Source of the DNA: Delphinapterus leucas
Lineage: Eukaryota; Chordata; Mammalia; Artiodactyla; Monodontidae
Assembly: GCF_002288925.2 (NCBI RefSeq)
Contig: NW_022098072.1
Location: forward strand, 25,001,296-25,065,295
Length of the DNA stretch: 64,000 nt
Direction: 5' to 3'
The notes under the pieces were generated by a model. The model had not been told where the DNA came from. It ran no database searches and saw nothing but the letters and a program-made list of their open reading frames with translations. A program made the position numbers and the translations under genes. Positions 21,113 to 33,429 of the stretch are shown one piece after another (the first letter of the stretch is position 1; each line of letters opens with the position of its first letter).

Positions 21113-23224
21113 AAACAAACAAAGGAGGGTTTTCTGCTCTCTCTTGCCAAGTTCCTTAAGGAATGGGTCAGGGTAAGTTGCTGAACAGCAGGCAGCGGGG
21201 CCAGGCACTGACCGAGCAGAGCTAAGGGCAAGCTTGATTCTTTCTCTGTACCAGCCTCCAGATGAGTGAACTAAACAGCACAACCAGCCTTTCAACGGGT
21301 CCAATATCATCCCTTCTGCTGTGTAAAAATGGTGTGCTGGAGGGCAGAAAGTTTCAGGAAGGAACAGACAAAAGGTATAAAAGGCAAATATTTTAAAGGA
21401 TTTTCAGTGGGATCCCAAGAGTTAATAATCCCATGGTTCATACTGTCATGCCTCCAAGCCACCTTTCTTGCACACCAACCTGGTACTTTAGATGGAGAAA
21501 GAAAGAAGCCTAAATTTCTAAGTTCATGTTGCTATTGCCTTGTCGGTTAGGTGACAGGGCAGGTGACAGAGATATGGTGACTTAGCAGCGCAGTGCATAG
21601 CGGTACGGATGGAGCTTTGTGCAAAAGCTTGGCTCCAAAGCCTTTGCAAGCTGTTATATAGATTAATTTCAAACAGGAAGAGGCTAAAATACGGGACAGA
21701 TCAGTTTTGCAAAATTAATGCTTGGCTTTACAAGCAGATAAAAATGAGCCCCCTTGCAGTAGCCGTAGGCTGAGCAAAGAGAAGCCAAAGCTGTGCGAGT
21801 GTGGAGAGATGAGAAGGGACAGAAGCAGGGGAGGCAAGATGCAGAGAGGAAGTCAAATCTTAGAGATACACCTGTTTCCGGTATGGTGCAGGCCTGGAGT
21901 TCTTTACAAATGTGGTAGTAGCGAGTGGTAGTCATACCAACTAGGAAGTTGTTGGTGACAGTTGTTGATGATATCTTCTATTGGCTTTTATACGCCAGTC
22001 ACAATGCAGTGTGAGGGAGGGCTGGCCACATTTAAAGTAGCAAAGGTCAGGTGGAAAATACCAGAGACTTTCATGCTAGTGTTATCCAATAATCAGTGAA
22101 AAGAGATGTTGGATACATTAACTTTGGATAAGTGTGTACCATGTCTGTGACTCTGATATGGTGAGTTGGATGACTTTCCAAGTGTGTCATATTGAGTATT
22201 CAGGGCTTAATCCTGCAGTTGTGTCCTTTTAAGAAACAGTTGAATCTGGAAGAGCGTCATGATACAGTCAGTATATGGGTCATTCTGCTGAGTTACCATG
22301 TAGCCAAAACTGTCATATACTTAGCTGCAGAGAAGCAAAATAGCAACTTCAGTGTGCAGTGAGGAGAAACATCCACTTTATGAAAGCCAAACAGAATCTT
22401 CTAAGGCTAATGTATATTACTTTGTATTTTAATATACAACAGACATTAATGGCCACATGTGTTCATAAAACATGAGATATTTTTATTTAATTTAAATCAA
22501 AACATAAAACTAATATTAAGAAGTGTTTTGAAACCAAAAAATTAATTCAGTGTGAGAGGCTAAGTGCACCAACATGGTCATGTTCAATAAATAGTTTTTC
22601 CCTTTCCATCCTCTTATTTTTTCATATAATCTTAAAAATGATTTCTATCTTCAAGCTGGGAACCTATGCTGAACTCAGGAACACAACACATCAGATAGTT
22701 TCTCTCTCTCTCTCTCTCTCTCTCTCCCTGATTTCATAGCTATATACATAAATGCATTCCCAGGCACAACAAAGCTAAACACAAGAAGAAAGCTGATTTC
22801 TTGGAAAATCCAAATTCTAAGATTAAGATTTTGGTCTGCCTCTGAAGTATATTTATGTGAAAATGTGAGATTTTGTTTGTTTGTTTTTGCTCCTGTATAG
22901 GAAACTTTCAGGTGTTAATAAACTGTGGATGAAACTCACTATCCTTCAGCTGTGAATCTGATAATGCTAGATTGAGGCATTTAGTGAAATTTCTTCTCTC
23001 TGCCATCATTATCCCGATTTGCCGAATCTTCACTAGCCCGTCCTAGGCTATACGTAAGTGAAGAAACCCTGCAGCTACAATGGGACAATCTTTTGACTCT
23101 GGTAAAAATAAAACAGCTTCCTTGTAAGATGAGCTCCCTTTACACTCAGCTGCAATTCCTTGCTTCTGAACTGTGGTTTCCAGGTAATGATTCTTGATAG
23201 AAGGACAGTAAAGGTTAAAAGGAG
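21113..23224. other. Gene-free stretch, apparently unique
   Basis: Contains the TC microsatellite at 22701-22727 and no recognised repeat body over about 2 kb. Overlapping opposite-strand frames at 21684-21935 have no family resemblance. A candidate region for conserved non-coding sequence, not demonstrated. Confidence 0.4.
22701..22727. repeat. (TC)n microsatellite
   Basis: About 13 uninterrupted TC units. Confidence 0.9.
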
Positions 23225-23410
23225 GTCACTATTTGAAGGCTTTGTGGTATCTTGTTTGGAAGAGGTACTATTATGAATAAATTGGTTGATCTGCCTTACT
23301 TCACATGTGAAGAAACTCTAGTCCCAAATGCTTAGGAGACTTTACCCAAAGCTCTCACAAGCAGCAAATTCAGAGAATCTAGTAAAGAACCCAACTCTTT
23401 TGCTCCTTCT
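23225..23410 (-). mobile_element. MIR SINE fragment, reverse orientation
   Basis: TTCACATGTGAAGAAACTCTAG, TTTACCCAAAGCTCTCACAAG and AAGAACCCAACTCTTTTGC follow inverted MIR order. Confidence 0.6.
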
Positions 23411-23742
23411 GTCACTTAACGTCACTATGATGCAGAAAAACAAACTAAAATTTGTCATTGTAAAATGATGGGACTCCCTCTTGAAAATGGTAAAGAAATT
23501 TGCAATAGAGCAGAAAAGCTTCAGTATGTCAGGCATCAGGCATCATGCTTCCAGCAGCTTCTCTGATTGCCTCTGTGCCCCATGGCCCCCGCACCTCTGA
23601 TCTTGGCTGTCCTTCTTCTTCTCTCCTCTCCAGGGGTATTTTTTATTTCTTTATACACTCACACATGGTGTACAACAACCATATGTTCATAAGCCTATCT
23701 TCTCCACTAGAGGTTAAATTCATTGAGAACGTAATAATTCTT

Positions 23743-24005
23743 TTATCGAAGTATAGTTGATTTACCACATCGTGCCAATCTCTGCTGTACAGCAAAGTGA
23801 CTCAGTTATACACATGTATACATTCTTTTTTTAATATTCTTTTCCATTATGGCTTATCACAGGATATTGAATATAGTTCCCTGTGCTATACAGTAGGACC
23901 TTGTTGTTTATCCATTCTAAATGTAATAGTTTGTGCCTACCAACCCCAAACTCCCAGTTCATCCCTCTCCCTCCCCGACTCCCCCTTGGCAGCCACAAGT
24001 CTGGA
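23743..24005 (-). mobile_element. LINE-1 3' end, reverse orientation
   Basis: Begins AAGTATAGTTGATTTACCAC, the inverted L1 3' terminus, then TGCTGTACAGCAAAGTGACTC, ATATAGTTCCCTGTGCTATACAG and a closing CCTTGGCAGCCACAAGTCTG. No coding part remains. The same 3' UTR appears forward at 6876 and 29450. Confidence 0.9.
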
Positions 24006-24089
24006 GAACATAATAATTTTTAAAATAACTTTTTAGATGAATAGTGAATAAAGAAAATTATATATATATAATTTTATTTTTTTATTTCA

Positions 24090-24230
24090 AAACAACAAGG
24101 ATAATAATGCCGGCCTTTTAAGATTGCTGTGAAGTCTAAACATTATGCAATAATATATGTTAAGTGCTTCACATAGGGCACGTAACCCTGTCAAGCTACA
24201 TATTAGTAGCTCAATAACACGTATTGAATG
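24090..24230 (+). mobile_element. MIR 3' fragment
   Basis: AGGATAATAATGCC, AGATTGCTGTGAAGTCTAAAC and AATATATGTTAAGTGCTTCACATAGGGCA, then TAGCTCAATAACACG: forward MIR 3' half. Confidence 0.6.
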
Positions 24231-24814
24231 CTTACTCGCTCTTCTCTTGGAACTGTCAAAAAGTATTATAATCCTTCCACATGCTATCAATTGCACTTTT
24301 AGTATCCATTGATTAAGAAGAGATAAATGGATGGATGGATTTTCAGATGCCTGATTTTGCAACTCTGTAACCTCCCAAGGGTCCCTAAGTCCACAGGCTG
24401 GAAATCACATGAACTTTAGATTGTTCCAATACCTACAATGAGTCTTATAATCCACCATGAGAGTCATTACAATGGAGCGAAATAACCACAACACAGGCAA
24501 AGCGCAAAGGTCTGACAGCAAAAGAGGGAGAAGAAGAAACAGTAGGCCTTCATTGCTTCCTACTTTAAAAAATTCCCACTAATTCATAGGTTATTGCAGG
24601 CAGCTATTTCGCTGCTTTCAACCCCTTTCACCACAAAGGTACCCGCTATTCTGAGCAGTATAAAAGAGAACATCACACACACACACCCCACAGTAGCTCC
24701 AGGAGGCTACGTAAAAGAAAAATAAACAACCTCGAACTATGTTTCTTAAGAGCTTGAAGAATTCCAGCTAGATTTTTTGCACTCCTCCTCTCTCTCTCTT
24801 TTAACCTATTTTTA
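24231..24814. other. Gene-free stretch
   Basis: No gene or repeat assigned. A short TGGA run lies near 24330 and a CA run near 24675. Confidence 0.5.
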
Positions 24815-25180
24815 GTTTCAAGTGATGGAAATCCAACCTGAATGGATTAAACATACAATAAAAAAAAAAATGAAGATAGGTGTAAAGAATTCATTGACTT
24901 ACTGAAAAACCCAAGGGTAGGATAGGTTAAGGCAAGGCTGGATCCAGGAATTCAAAAAAAAAAAAAAAAAAGAAGTCACCCATACTCAGTTTCTCCTTAC
25001 CTCTGGTTTTCTCCACCTTAGGAATTAGTGTCAACCAGAGTCTCCCCGCATGATATAAAGAAGGTTAGCTGATACTCTAGATAATAACCACAGCAGAAAG
25101 TGAGGTTCTTTTCCCCAGTGGTTCTCACAAAATTTCATGATAGGCAATCAGGTTTATGGATGCCATGTCTTATCCACTCT
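24815..25180 (+). mobile_element. Ancient unassigned interspersed repeat, copy 2
   Basis: CAAGTGATGGAAATCCAACC, ATGGATTAAACATACAATA, GGGTAGGATAGGTTAAGGC and GGCTGGATCCAGG occur in the order of the family at 18800. An A run of about 18 at 24955-24972 interrupts it and may mark a small later insertion or slippage. Confidence 0.6.
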
Positions 25181-25929
25181 CAGTGGCCTGGAGGATAAAA
25201 TATATTGATTGAACAGGCACGGGTTATATATGGGATGACCGGCCTTTGTGGTTTACTCAGAACTGTCCTGGTTTTAGCATTGCAAGTCCTACGTCCCAGG
25301 AAACCCTGGTCAAATTGGGATGGTTGGTCACCTCAGTTTTCATATAGACCACTGAGGATGGTAGTGTTTCCAAACTAGAGGGGTTGAGAGTGGGCATAAT
25401 AACAGGGGTTGCATGCTAAGCAGGGGGAAATATACACTACATTTACATGTGACTACAGAACTATTCTGACCACAATGGCCTTGTGTGTCCATTGATCACT
25501 CGGAATCTGATCACCTGCATTATAGTCTGAAGGTAGGTCTGAATTGAGATGCCCATTAAGTGTAAAATATACACCTAATTCCAAAAAATGTGTATGAATA
25601 AAGAATGTATTTTAATAATTTTATATTTACATGTTGAAATGGTCATGTTTTAGATAGGTTGAGTTAAATAAAAGATATTGTTCTTCTTACTTTTTAATGT
25701 GGCTATTAGAAAATTTTACATTACACATGTGGTTCACATTGTACTTCTGTTGGACAGAAACAAGCAATGGACTGCTCTAAGATTTTTAACAAGGTGATGA
25801 TATATTTATGTCATGTGTAGGTGGGGACATAGAAAGATGCTTTGAATGTACACGGACCTTAAACAACAAATGATAAATAAATTAAAGAACATCAGGACCA
25901 CAAACGATGGGAGATCAAAATGTCAAATC
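25181..25929. other. Gene-free stretch
   Basis: AT-rich, nothing assigned. Confidence 0.5.
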
Positions 25930-26130
25930 AAGACCAAATTCATTCACTTAATCATTCCTGCCTTCATTTGTGCCAGGATCAGCATTACATCTTGAGACTC
26001 CAGGCCCAAATGAGAAAAGAGGTTTGTCCTTCAGAAGCCTACAGACCAAAGAGGGAGAAAGGAAGGTATCTGAAAATTAAATATTTTAAATGTTTTAAAA
26101 ATACAAAATTACGCTGTAATATGATAGATT
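25930..26130 (-). mobile_element. L2 3'-end fragment, reverse orientation
   Basis: TTCATTCACTTAATCATTCC, TTTGTGCCAGGATCAGC and TTGTCCTTCAGAAGCCTACAG resemble the inverted L2 terminus. Confidence 0.5.
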
Positions 26131-26498
26131 CCAGCACACATAGTCTGTATTTATTTAATTAATTTGATCATCCAAGTAATTTTGAGTTTATTCAATCCAC
26201 ACTCTATATTTTCCCTATTGCAGGCCAAGCTCCTTGAGACTAGGAATTTGTGCTAATAAGCTGCATGCAACCAAGTGTATTTGTTTCAGTGCTCTCTTTT
26301 CACTTAACAATCAAATGTTCCTTCTCTCTCTTACTCTCACAAGAAGCAGTTTAGCCCAGTGAAACCTAACAGGGCTTAGGTTTAAATGTTGCCAATGTTC
26401 CTTACCAACTCCCTTACCTAGTAAAAGCTTTGAACTTCCCTCTGTGCCTAATTTTCCACCAACAGCAATGAGAAAAACACCCTGGATGACGCTTTGAA

Positions 26499-26533
<35 letters not shown>

Positions 26534-28323
26534 CTTCGCTTGCAATTTAACTTATTATTGTTAATCATCTGAAAACACTGAACGCTTACAAACACCCCAA
26601 CTTACTGTAATTGTACTCCCACAATATAACTGTTTTCAAACACTGGGATGGTTCTGCATACTAGCTACTGGGTTCCCCCTAAACATCCTTGAGAATGTTT
26701 ATTTGAAAAGATTACCTTGTTTTCCTTCAGGATTAAGTCATGGTCACTGCAGAGAGAGAGGATTTGGAAAGATGGCAAGCAGTTTCTGATCGCTCCTCAG
26801 AGACTGCCTTTGTTCAATAAATAGACCCACAGAAAAACAAAATGTATTCTAGCCCACACATGTTAGACACATTTTTCAAACACCTAGATTGGAGAAGATA
26901 GGTATTACAAATAGCATATTTGTTGGAGACAGTGAAGAAATCACAAACTTGCTTGGATAAACACTATTAAATACATACTTAACCAGCGGATTGCAACAGT
27001 TCCCCTCTGGCACTCACTGACAAGCTTGACTCCATCTGTAAATTAGGTTGCAAAACTTCCTTGTCAGAGAATTCACCCTGTTAGGAGGACTCAACCCTGC
27101 CTTTGAATCCACAAGGACAGAAAAAATCAATGTGACAGAAAAGCAGTTGCTTGTGTCAGGCTTAACCAAGGAGAGAAAGGGCTTTAAATTAATCATGATT
27201 TAGGGTTGCTGGTAAATCGGTGCAAAGACACATTCCTCTGGAGTCTCTGAAAAAGGAAAAAAAAAAGGAGCCTGGAGCGCTCTGCGCATGCTACCCGCAG
27301 ACACTGCCCTTCCTCTATAAACAGGATTCAGTGTTTACTGTGAGTGTAGCCAAGCATCGTTGATCTTGTATAAACAGATAAAATGCATCAAAATCTACAA
27401 GATTTCGGCTGAGACAGTTATGCACAGTAACTATTCATGTGTAGAGTGAAGATAAATGAAAGTTTCATCTTCCCTTCTAGAACCTGTGATCTGACTTCAA
27501 TACGCTGGGAAGATTTCAGGTTATATATTAAATTTTGATTCCCCACGAAAGCAAAGGCTGGCATGAGCCTCTTATCTGGAGAGAGGTCGAACACCACCTT
27601 CTGGAGGCGCCTGTTTTCATTCCTTGCCTACCTTAGACAATGAGAGCATCTACAGGAAGGAAAGCAATTTTTGCTTGGCTTATACCCTGTGGCTTTAAAG
27701 CTGTCACCAAAGACCTACTAAGGGTATTGTTAAACAGCCACCATTAGATGGCACCTGCGAGGCAGTAAATCTCCTTAAGGTAGAGGTGAGCTCTGCCTCA
27801 ACTGTCAATCTCTGTTGGCCAAACAAGGTCACTTCAATCAGGAGCTTGTTTGCCTCCATTATCAATTTAGGTAGTTGGGTCTTTGCATTAGAGACAATGA
27901 CAACCTGGTCAGCTGTCTTCAGACTTGTCTTTGATCAACAGCTATCAACCAACCCTGGCCAAATTAGGAAAAAGGCACTCCCTCCTCTAATGTACTGCTA
28001 ACCATAGTGATGGGCAAACTTGGAATTCAGTGACTGAGGACCAATGTCCAGGGTTGAGGTATTTTCAGAGATAGAAGAGAACTTGATCTTTAGCCCTTTT
28101 GGTGAGCCTCAGTCTGGCATTAGAAGCCAAATCAATGAGCCCAGTTCATTTATTTCCATAGTCATCCCCAACTAAAAGGACCAGGATTTTGCGGGGCTTC
28201 AGAAAATCACTGGCCTCGACTATGTCAGTTGTTTGTCCTGATGATACAAGTTATTCCTCAGTTCTTTACTGTGTAAATGGAGAGACATCCAATGAAGGTC
28301 TGACAAGATCAGACCCTATTTTA
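26131..28323. other. Gene-free stretch, mostly unique
   Basis: Contains the CA microsatellite at 26501-26532 and possibly a weak MIR at 26340-26470. From about 27240 to 27990 the sequence is GC-moderate, free of recognisable repeats and has a compact run of factor-like motifs such as TGTAAACA-like and CTATTCATG words. No exon with good splice sites was found. Confidence 0.45.
26501..26532. repeat. (CA)n microsatellite
   Basis: 16 uninterrupted CA units. Confidence 0.95.
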
Positions 28324-28338
28324 AAAATGTTCTCTTGG

Positions 28339-28552
28339 GGCTTCCCTGGTGGCACAGTGGTTGAGAGTCAGCCTGCCGATGCAGGGGACGCGGGTTCGTG
28401 CCCCAGTCCGGAAGGATCTCACATGCCGCGGAGCGGCTGGGCCCGTGAGCCGTGGCCGCTGAGCCTGCGCGTCCGGAGCCTGTGCTCCGCAACGGGAGAG
28501 GCCACAGCAGTGAGAGACCCGCGTACCGCAAAAAAAAAAAAAAAAAAAAAAA
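28339..28552 (+). mobile_element. CHR SINE, young copy
   Basis: Full-length body and a long A tail of about 29. Flanking 15-bp repeats at 28324-28338 and 28553-28567 differ at two adjacent positions. It is the first CHR insertion after a gap of nearly 19 kb. Confidence 0.95.
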
Positions 28553-28567
28553 AAAATGTTCCTTTGG

Positions 28568-29449
28568 CTTCATTTTACAGTGTCATCTTTATCACGACGC
28601 ACAAGAAGTTCCACCGAGAGAATGATGTAGATCTTATTCCTGTCCACCAGGGCTCAGAGAGAAACTAGAGAGCACTTAATCTATGCAAATGTGATAAGTA
28701 CATTGAAATGAAAGAATAGAAAGGCTGAATCAGTTGAAATTTGAGATATAAGCACCTAAAGAAAACTGAGTTGTAGGGATGAATAATATAAGTAAATATG
28801 ATGACTGTAAGTTTTTTTAATAATGAATTTTTGAAATTTATTCCAGAATAAGGAAAAGAAAAGGTTTACACAGCTAGGCTGCTCCACACCTTCAGTGGTC
28901 CTGAAGCTTCACTAGACACGTGGCCAGGTAACTAATGCATGGCTGCTTTTATAGTAGACTATTTTAGGCATCATTGTATATCAAGCAGCTTTCAAAAACA
29001 AAACCATTCCTTTTTTATTTTTATAGAGAAGAATGCACAGCCTTCAGTGCAGTCTTTGAAACTAAAGAACAGTCTTCATATGTACCAAGGGAAATTACTA
29101 AGAAACCTTGCAAACACTCCCTCTCTGGAGATCTTTATAAATAGGATAACTTTTCACCTGTTTTGTGTGGCATTCTCTGAAAGCAGATAATAAGCAAAGA
29201 AATCCTTTCAAAATCCTCGTTAGATCTCTCATTCATGTTTATTTTCCAGTCTATTTGCCTTTTCCCCATCTTGCTATCAACACCCTTAAGAAAGGACAAT
29301 CAGAGAGGATGAAGCAAATGGACTTTAGGGTTCCTGATAGAATGGTAACAACAGAATTGTTAACAAATATTCAACCGTTTCTATATTCCAAGACTACTTA
29401 GTACTCTACTTGAGTTTTCAAAGGGAGACGAAAAATGTAGCAGTTTTTA
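28568..29449. other. Gene-free stretch
   Basis: AT-rich, no repeat or gene recognised. Small frames at 28939-29190 and 29165-29401 resemble nothing known. Confidence 0.5.
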
Positions 29450-29952
29450 TAACTCGAAAAGATACATGCACCCCTATGTTCATAGCAGCACTATTTACAA
29501 TAGCCAAGACATGGAAACGACCTAAATGTCCATCAACAGATGAATGGATAAAGAAGACGTGATACATAGATACAATGGAATATTACTCAACCATAAAAAA
29601 GAATGAAATAATGCCATTTGCAACAACATGGACGGACCTAGAGATTATCATACTAAGTAAAGTAAGCCAGACAGAGAAAAACAAACACCATGTAATATCA
29701 CTTACATGTGGACTCTAAAATTTGACACAAATGAAATTATCTATGAAACAGAAACAGACTCACAGACATAGAGAACAGACTTGTGGTTGCCAAGGAGTGA
29801 AGGAGGGGAGGGAAGGATTGGGAGTTTGGGATTAGCAGAGGCAAACTATTATATATAGGACGGATAAACAGCAAGGTTTTACTGTATAGCACAGGGAACT
29901 ATAATATATTCAATATCCTGTGACAAACCATAATGGAAAAGAACATGAAAAG

Positions 29953-29988
<36 letters not shown>

Positions 29989-30060
29989 CTGAGCTACTTT
30001 GCTGTTCAGCAGAAATTAACACATTGTAAATCAACTATACTTCAATAAAATTTTAAAAAC
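29450..30060 (+). mobile_element. LINE-1 3' end: ORF2 tail plus 3' UTR, 5'-truncated
   Basis: Starts inside the last part of ORF2 (ATGCACCCCTATGTTCATAGC, CAGATGAATGGATAAAGAAG, CAATGGAATATTACTCAACC), runs through the 3' UTR (TTTTACTGTATAGCACAGGG) and ends TCAACTATACTTCAATAAAA with an A-rich tail. An expanded (TA)n block sits inside the 3' UTR at 29954-29988. Frameshifted, no working protein. Confidence 0.93.
29954..29988. repeat. (TA)n expansion inside the L1 3' UTR
   Basis: About 17 TA units between GAAAAGGAA and ACTGAGCTAC. L1 3' UTRs of this type often hold a short TA run here, and this one has grown. Confidence 0.9.
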
Positions 30061-30129
30061 AATTTTTTTTTAAATGTTGCAGTTTTCCTGTCTAGACCAA
30101 ATCAATAGCCAAGTTTACAAAGAACTTTC

Positions 30130-30300
30130 CAGGTGCCAGGTCCTCTGCTGAGCACTTTGTATGAATGATCTTATTCAATCTAACAGCCCTTTGAAATAGA
30201 CACTTTATTGTTCCCATTTTATAGATGAGAAGACAGAGTCTTAGAAAAATTGTCTTGCACAAACTAGCAGAACTAGGACATGTTGAAGATAAGATTAGCG
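30130..30300 (-). mobile_element. MIR SINE, reverse orientation
   Basis: CAGGTGCCAGGTCCTCTGC, GAATGATCTTATTCAATC, CCCATTTTATAGATGAGAAGACAG and CAAACTAGCAGAACTAGGAC in inverted MIR order. Confidence 0.82.
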
Positions 30301-30302
30301 TA

Positions 30303-30787
30303 TTAGTTTCTTATGGCAGTTGCAACAAATTATAACCAACTTGGTAGCTTAAAATAACACGAATTTATTCTTGTCCAGTTCTGGAGGTCAGAATTGTAAA
30401 ATCAGTCTCAGTGGGTTAATATCAAAGGGTCAGCAAGGCTGGTTCCTTTTGGAAGTTCTAGGGGAAAATCTTTCTTTATCTATTTCAGAATTGATGCTAT
30501 CCTCATTCCCTGGCTCATGGCCCTGAATCGCATTATCTTTTCTCTCCCTGTTTCACATCACTTTGCCTTCTCCTCTTTTTTATCAAATTGCTTTCTGACT
30601 CCCTCTTATGAGAACACTTGTGATTACATTTAGGTTCTACCTGGATAATCCAGGATAATCTCCCCAATTTAAGATCTCTAACTTAATTCCATCTGCAAAA
30701 TCTCTTTTGCCATATAAGGTAACTTTCATAGATTCCAGGTATTAGGACCTGGATGTGTTTGGGGGCCATTATTCAGCTACCACAATT
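30303..30787 (+). mobile_element. LTR-like repeat, ERVL/MaLR-type, copy 1
   Basis: TATTAGTTTCTTATGGCAG, TTGGTAGCTTAAAATAACACG, CTGGAGGTCAGAATTG, CTAGGGGAAAATC, then GATAATCCAGGATAATCTCC and TAGGACCTGGATGTGTTTG, ending GGCCATTATTCAGCTACCACA. This is a well-known mammalian repeat architecture of about 480 bp. I place it with solo LTRs of ERVL type from memory; the subfamily is unsure. No internal retroviral genes are present. Confidence 0.65.
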
Positions 30788-31189
30788 AACATTCAAACTA
30801 TCTTCCACTTTCTTAAGTGGTATAACATATTCTTCCTAGATGAGTAATTCTTAACAAGCTCAATGACTGATCTTTAGCAAATGGGTGTATCCCATATAAA
30901 CTAAAGAGGTTAACTTAAGTAATTTTCATGGAAAGTAACACAACATAGTGGTATGAGCCTGGCTTATAGTCAGGAAATGGAGTTCTTATCATTAATTAAG
31001 ACATGCAAGCTTGGACCAAGCCCTGCCTCTCTTGAAATCAGGGATAGTAAAGAGGTTTCAGCGTGTTCAGTACAAGTGGAGAAGGACTCCACAAATCTCT
31101 TCAAGCTTCACGGGAAGTGTTGAAGCCAATTATCAGTGCCTGCCCTACTTAATCTCTAGTGTTCCTTCTAACTCTGACTTTGTATGATC

Positions 31190-31740
31190 AATGACTGCAT
31201 TAATTTATCAATTGCTACCTAAAATTATCATAAACTTTAATGGCTTAAAACAACAAACATTTATCATCTCAAAATTTCTGTGGGTCTGGGAATTGGTGGC
31301 TCTGACTCAGACTCTCTCACGAAGTTGCAGTCAAGATGCCAACTGGGGCTACAGCCATCCAAAGACTTGACTGGGGTTGGACAGTCTGCCTCCAGGATGG
31401 CTCACTCACCTGGCTGCTGGCAATTAAAATTCCTTGCCACATAGGGAAATCCATAGGCTACCTGAGTATCCTTACAAAATGTGACTGGGTCCTCCCAGAG
31501 CAAACGATCCAAGAGAGAGAGCAAGACAGATACCACAATGTATTTTACAAACTAGCCTTGGAAGTGACATACTATCACTTCCTCTGTGTTCCACTGGTCA
31601 CACAGACCTATCCCAATACAGTGTACGAGGGGACTACACTAGGGCATGGATACCAGGAGGTGGCGCTGAGGCCACCACAGAAGTTCAATGCCCTGCGTGG
31701 ACTAGCGCTTCCACAATAGGACCTTCATGTTGGTGTCTAT
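31190..31740 (+). mobile_element. LTR-like repeat, related to copy 1 (copy 2)
   Basis: TTGCTACCTAAAATTATCATAAAC, TAATGGCTTAAAACAACAAAC, CTCAAAATTTCTGTGGGTC and GACTGGGTCCTCCCAGAGC resemble copy 1 and the copy at 41034. The first third aligns best; the rest differs, so it is another subfamily. The 127-codon frame at 31336-31719 lies inside it and is not a gene. Confidence 0.6.
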
Positions 31741-31934
31741 CTATGGAAACCCATATTTCATAATACTATGTGATGACTGAGTAGCTTTGTGGCTTAAAAT
31801 GGGTATTAACATCATAAAACTTACATTTTTAAGAAGATTTCTCTGATGGCAAAGCAGAGGATGAATTCATGGGGGCTCCTATTGCCTTTCATGTGCCCCA
31901 GGCTGTAATACAAACTTCTAGCCTGGCCTGCAAG

Positions 31935-32290
31935 CCCCACATGTGTGCCCAATGTCTTCTGTCTGTGTGCTGTACCTCTAGGTACTGTGCCATTCTCATC
32001 CTTTCTCAAATGACTCTCTCCACACCATGCCTTCAATAGCCTTCCTAGCTCAAATGCCATGCTCTCCATGAAGCCTTCCCCAATCCCTGAGACAGAGCAA
32101 GTAGCTTGTTCTACCATTTCAGAGCACTTTGTTCATCTATCTGTTACAATGCATATCATGCTTTCCTTTTAATAATTTGATTATGTTTCTCTCCCCAAAT
32201 ATTCTATGTATCTCTTGAGGGCAGAGACCAAGACCTCACACCATGGCTAGGAGATCAGCTCAATCAACAGATGTTTTTTGAATTAATGGG
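31935..32290 (+). mobile_element. LINE L2 3' end
   Basis: AAATGCCATGCTCTCCATGAAGCC, CCCCAATCCCTGAGACAG, then TCTCTTGAGGGCAGAGACC and the TTTTTTGAATTAATGGG end: forward L2 terminus. Confidence 0.75.
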
Positions 32291-32294
32291 TAGC

Positions 32295-32430
32295 CTTCTT
32301 TCAGTAAGTCATATTTCTAACACTTAGTGAACACCAACTAAGTGATAAGCATTTTGTTTGGTGCTAAGTCATACAATATTGATCAGTATGGGCAGGTCCC
32401 TACCCTCGACATGCAGTGGGAGCATCCTCA
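32295..32430 (-). mobile_element. Possible inverted L2 3' fragment
   Basis: CTTAGTGAACACCAACTAAGTG, GGTGCTAAGTCATACAATATTG and AGGTCCCTACCCTCGACATGC echo the inverted L2 end, directly after a forward one. Confidence 0.4.
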
Positions 32431-32999
32431 TATGGTGCTTTTGCCAATGGCTATCCTTGTTCTCTCTCTTCCCCACTGCATTTTCTATTTTCCTACCCCC
32501 TTCTTGCCTCTTCTCAATTTTCCTTCCTCTCGACTCTCCCCTAAGCATGCCATAGCACACATAGGTACTGCTTAGATACTCTGACAAATATCATGGCCAA
32601 ACAGTTGGTCACTCCAGGTCCAGTTTATGTTGCCTGCAAAGCCACGTGTACATGAAAACCTGTTGCTGTTTCCCAGCTACCACTTAGAAAATAATGAAGG
32701 GTAAAAGAAGCATTCCCATGCCTATATGACTCAACATTTTTATCTTTTCCTGTCTTCATTGTCTCAGGTGAGTTGAATGCTAAATGTTTTTTAAATGTTG
32801 GTTAGGGTAGCATCTGTTGTGTTAGTGCAGGTGATATAAGTATGTAGAATATAAATTCTATGACAACAGAATATTTTGTCTCTTCTTTCCCTCCTGTATC
32901 CATAGCTCCTAGAATATGGATGTGCTCACTGAATTAACTGTGTTCCTTGAAGCTATAACTTCTTTTCATGTTAAGTTTAGAAATGACCTGTTCTCTTTC
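32431..32999. other. Gene-free stretch
   Basis: A CT-rich part at 32455-32545 gives spurious overlapping frames on both strands. Nothing assigned. Confidence 0.5.
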
Positions 33000-33190
33000 C
33001 CACTGCAAATGGCTATGTGGCCTCAGTCAAACTCACTTAGTAACAGTCTGAGTTTTCTTTCCTATAAAACAGAGATATTAACAGTTACCTCTCTTGCAGA
33101 GGCATGTTTTGAGTATGACAGAAAATGCATGTAAAGCATATAGTTCAGTGTCTTTCCAGAATATAAACTGAATAAATGGTTTGTTGCTGA
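33000..33190 (+). mobile_element. MIR SINE fragment
   Basis: CTATGTGGCCTCAGTCAAAC, TGAGTTTTCTTTCCTATAAAACAG and ACAGTTACCTCTCTTGCAGAGG, then ATGCATGTAAAGCATATAG: forward MIR. Confidence 0.75.
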
Positions 33191-33429
33191 ATTCAGAATC
33201 CATCTGATAATCTTATTTCTCTGAACATGTAGATTTTAAAAATGCTTACCTCTGATTGTCCGTAATACACCATGTAGAACAACTTTCTTAAAAGTTGGGC
33301 TTTTGATAACTTTTTGAAACACAGGATATACTGAACCAATATTTATTACATAATTAGAATGAACCTGTTGTTATACTAGGCACTAGAAGTACAAAGAATA
33401 ATTTTAAGAGAACCCATGAATAATTTTAA

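Noticed and set aside
22701..26532. Possible CRISPR-like or satellite arrays from repeated short units
   Set aside because: The repeats are simple TC and CA microsatellites; there are no spaced direct repeats, and the DNA is mammalian.
31336..31719. 127-codon forward frame
   Set aside because: Internal to the LTR-like repeat at 31190; no similarity to a known protein.
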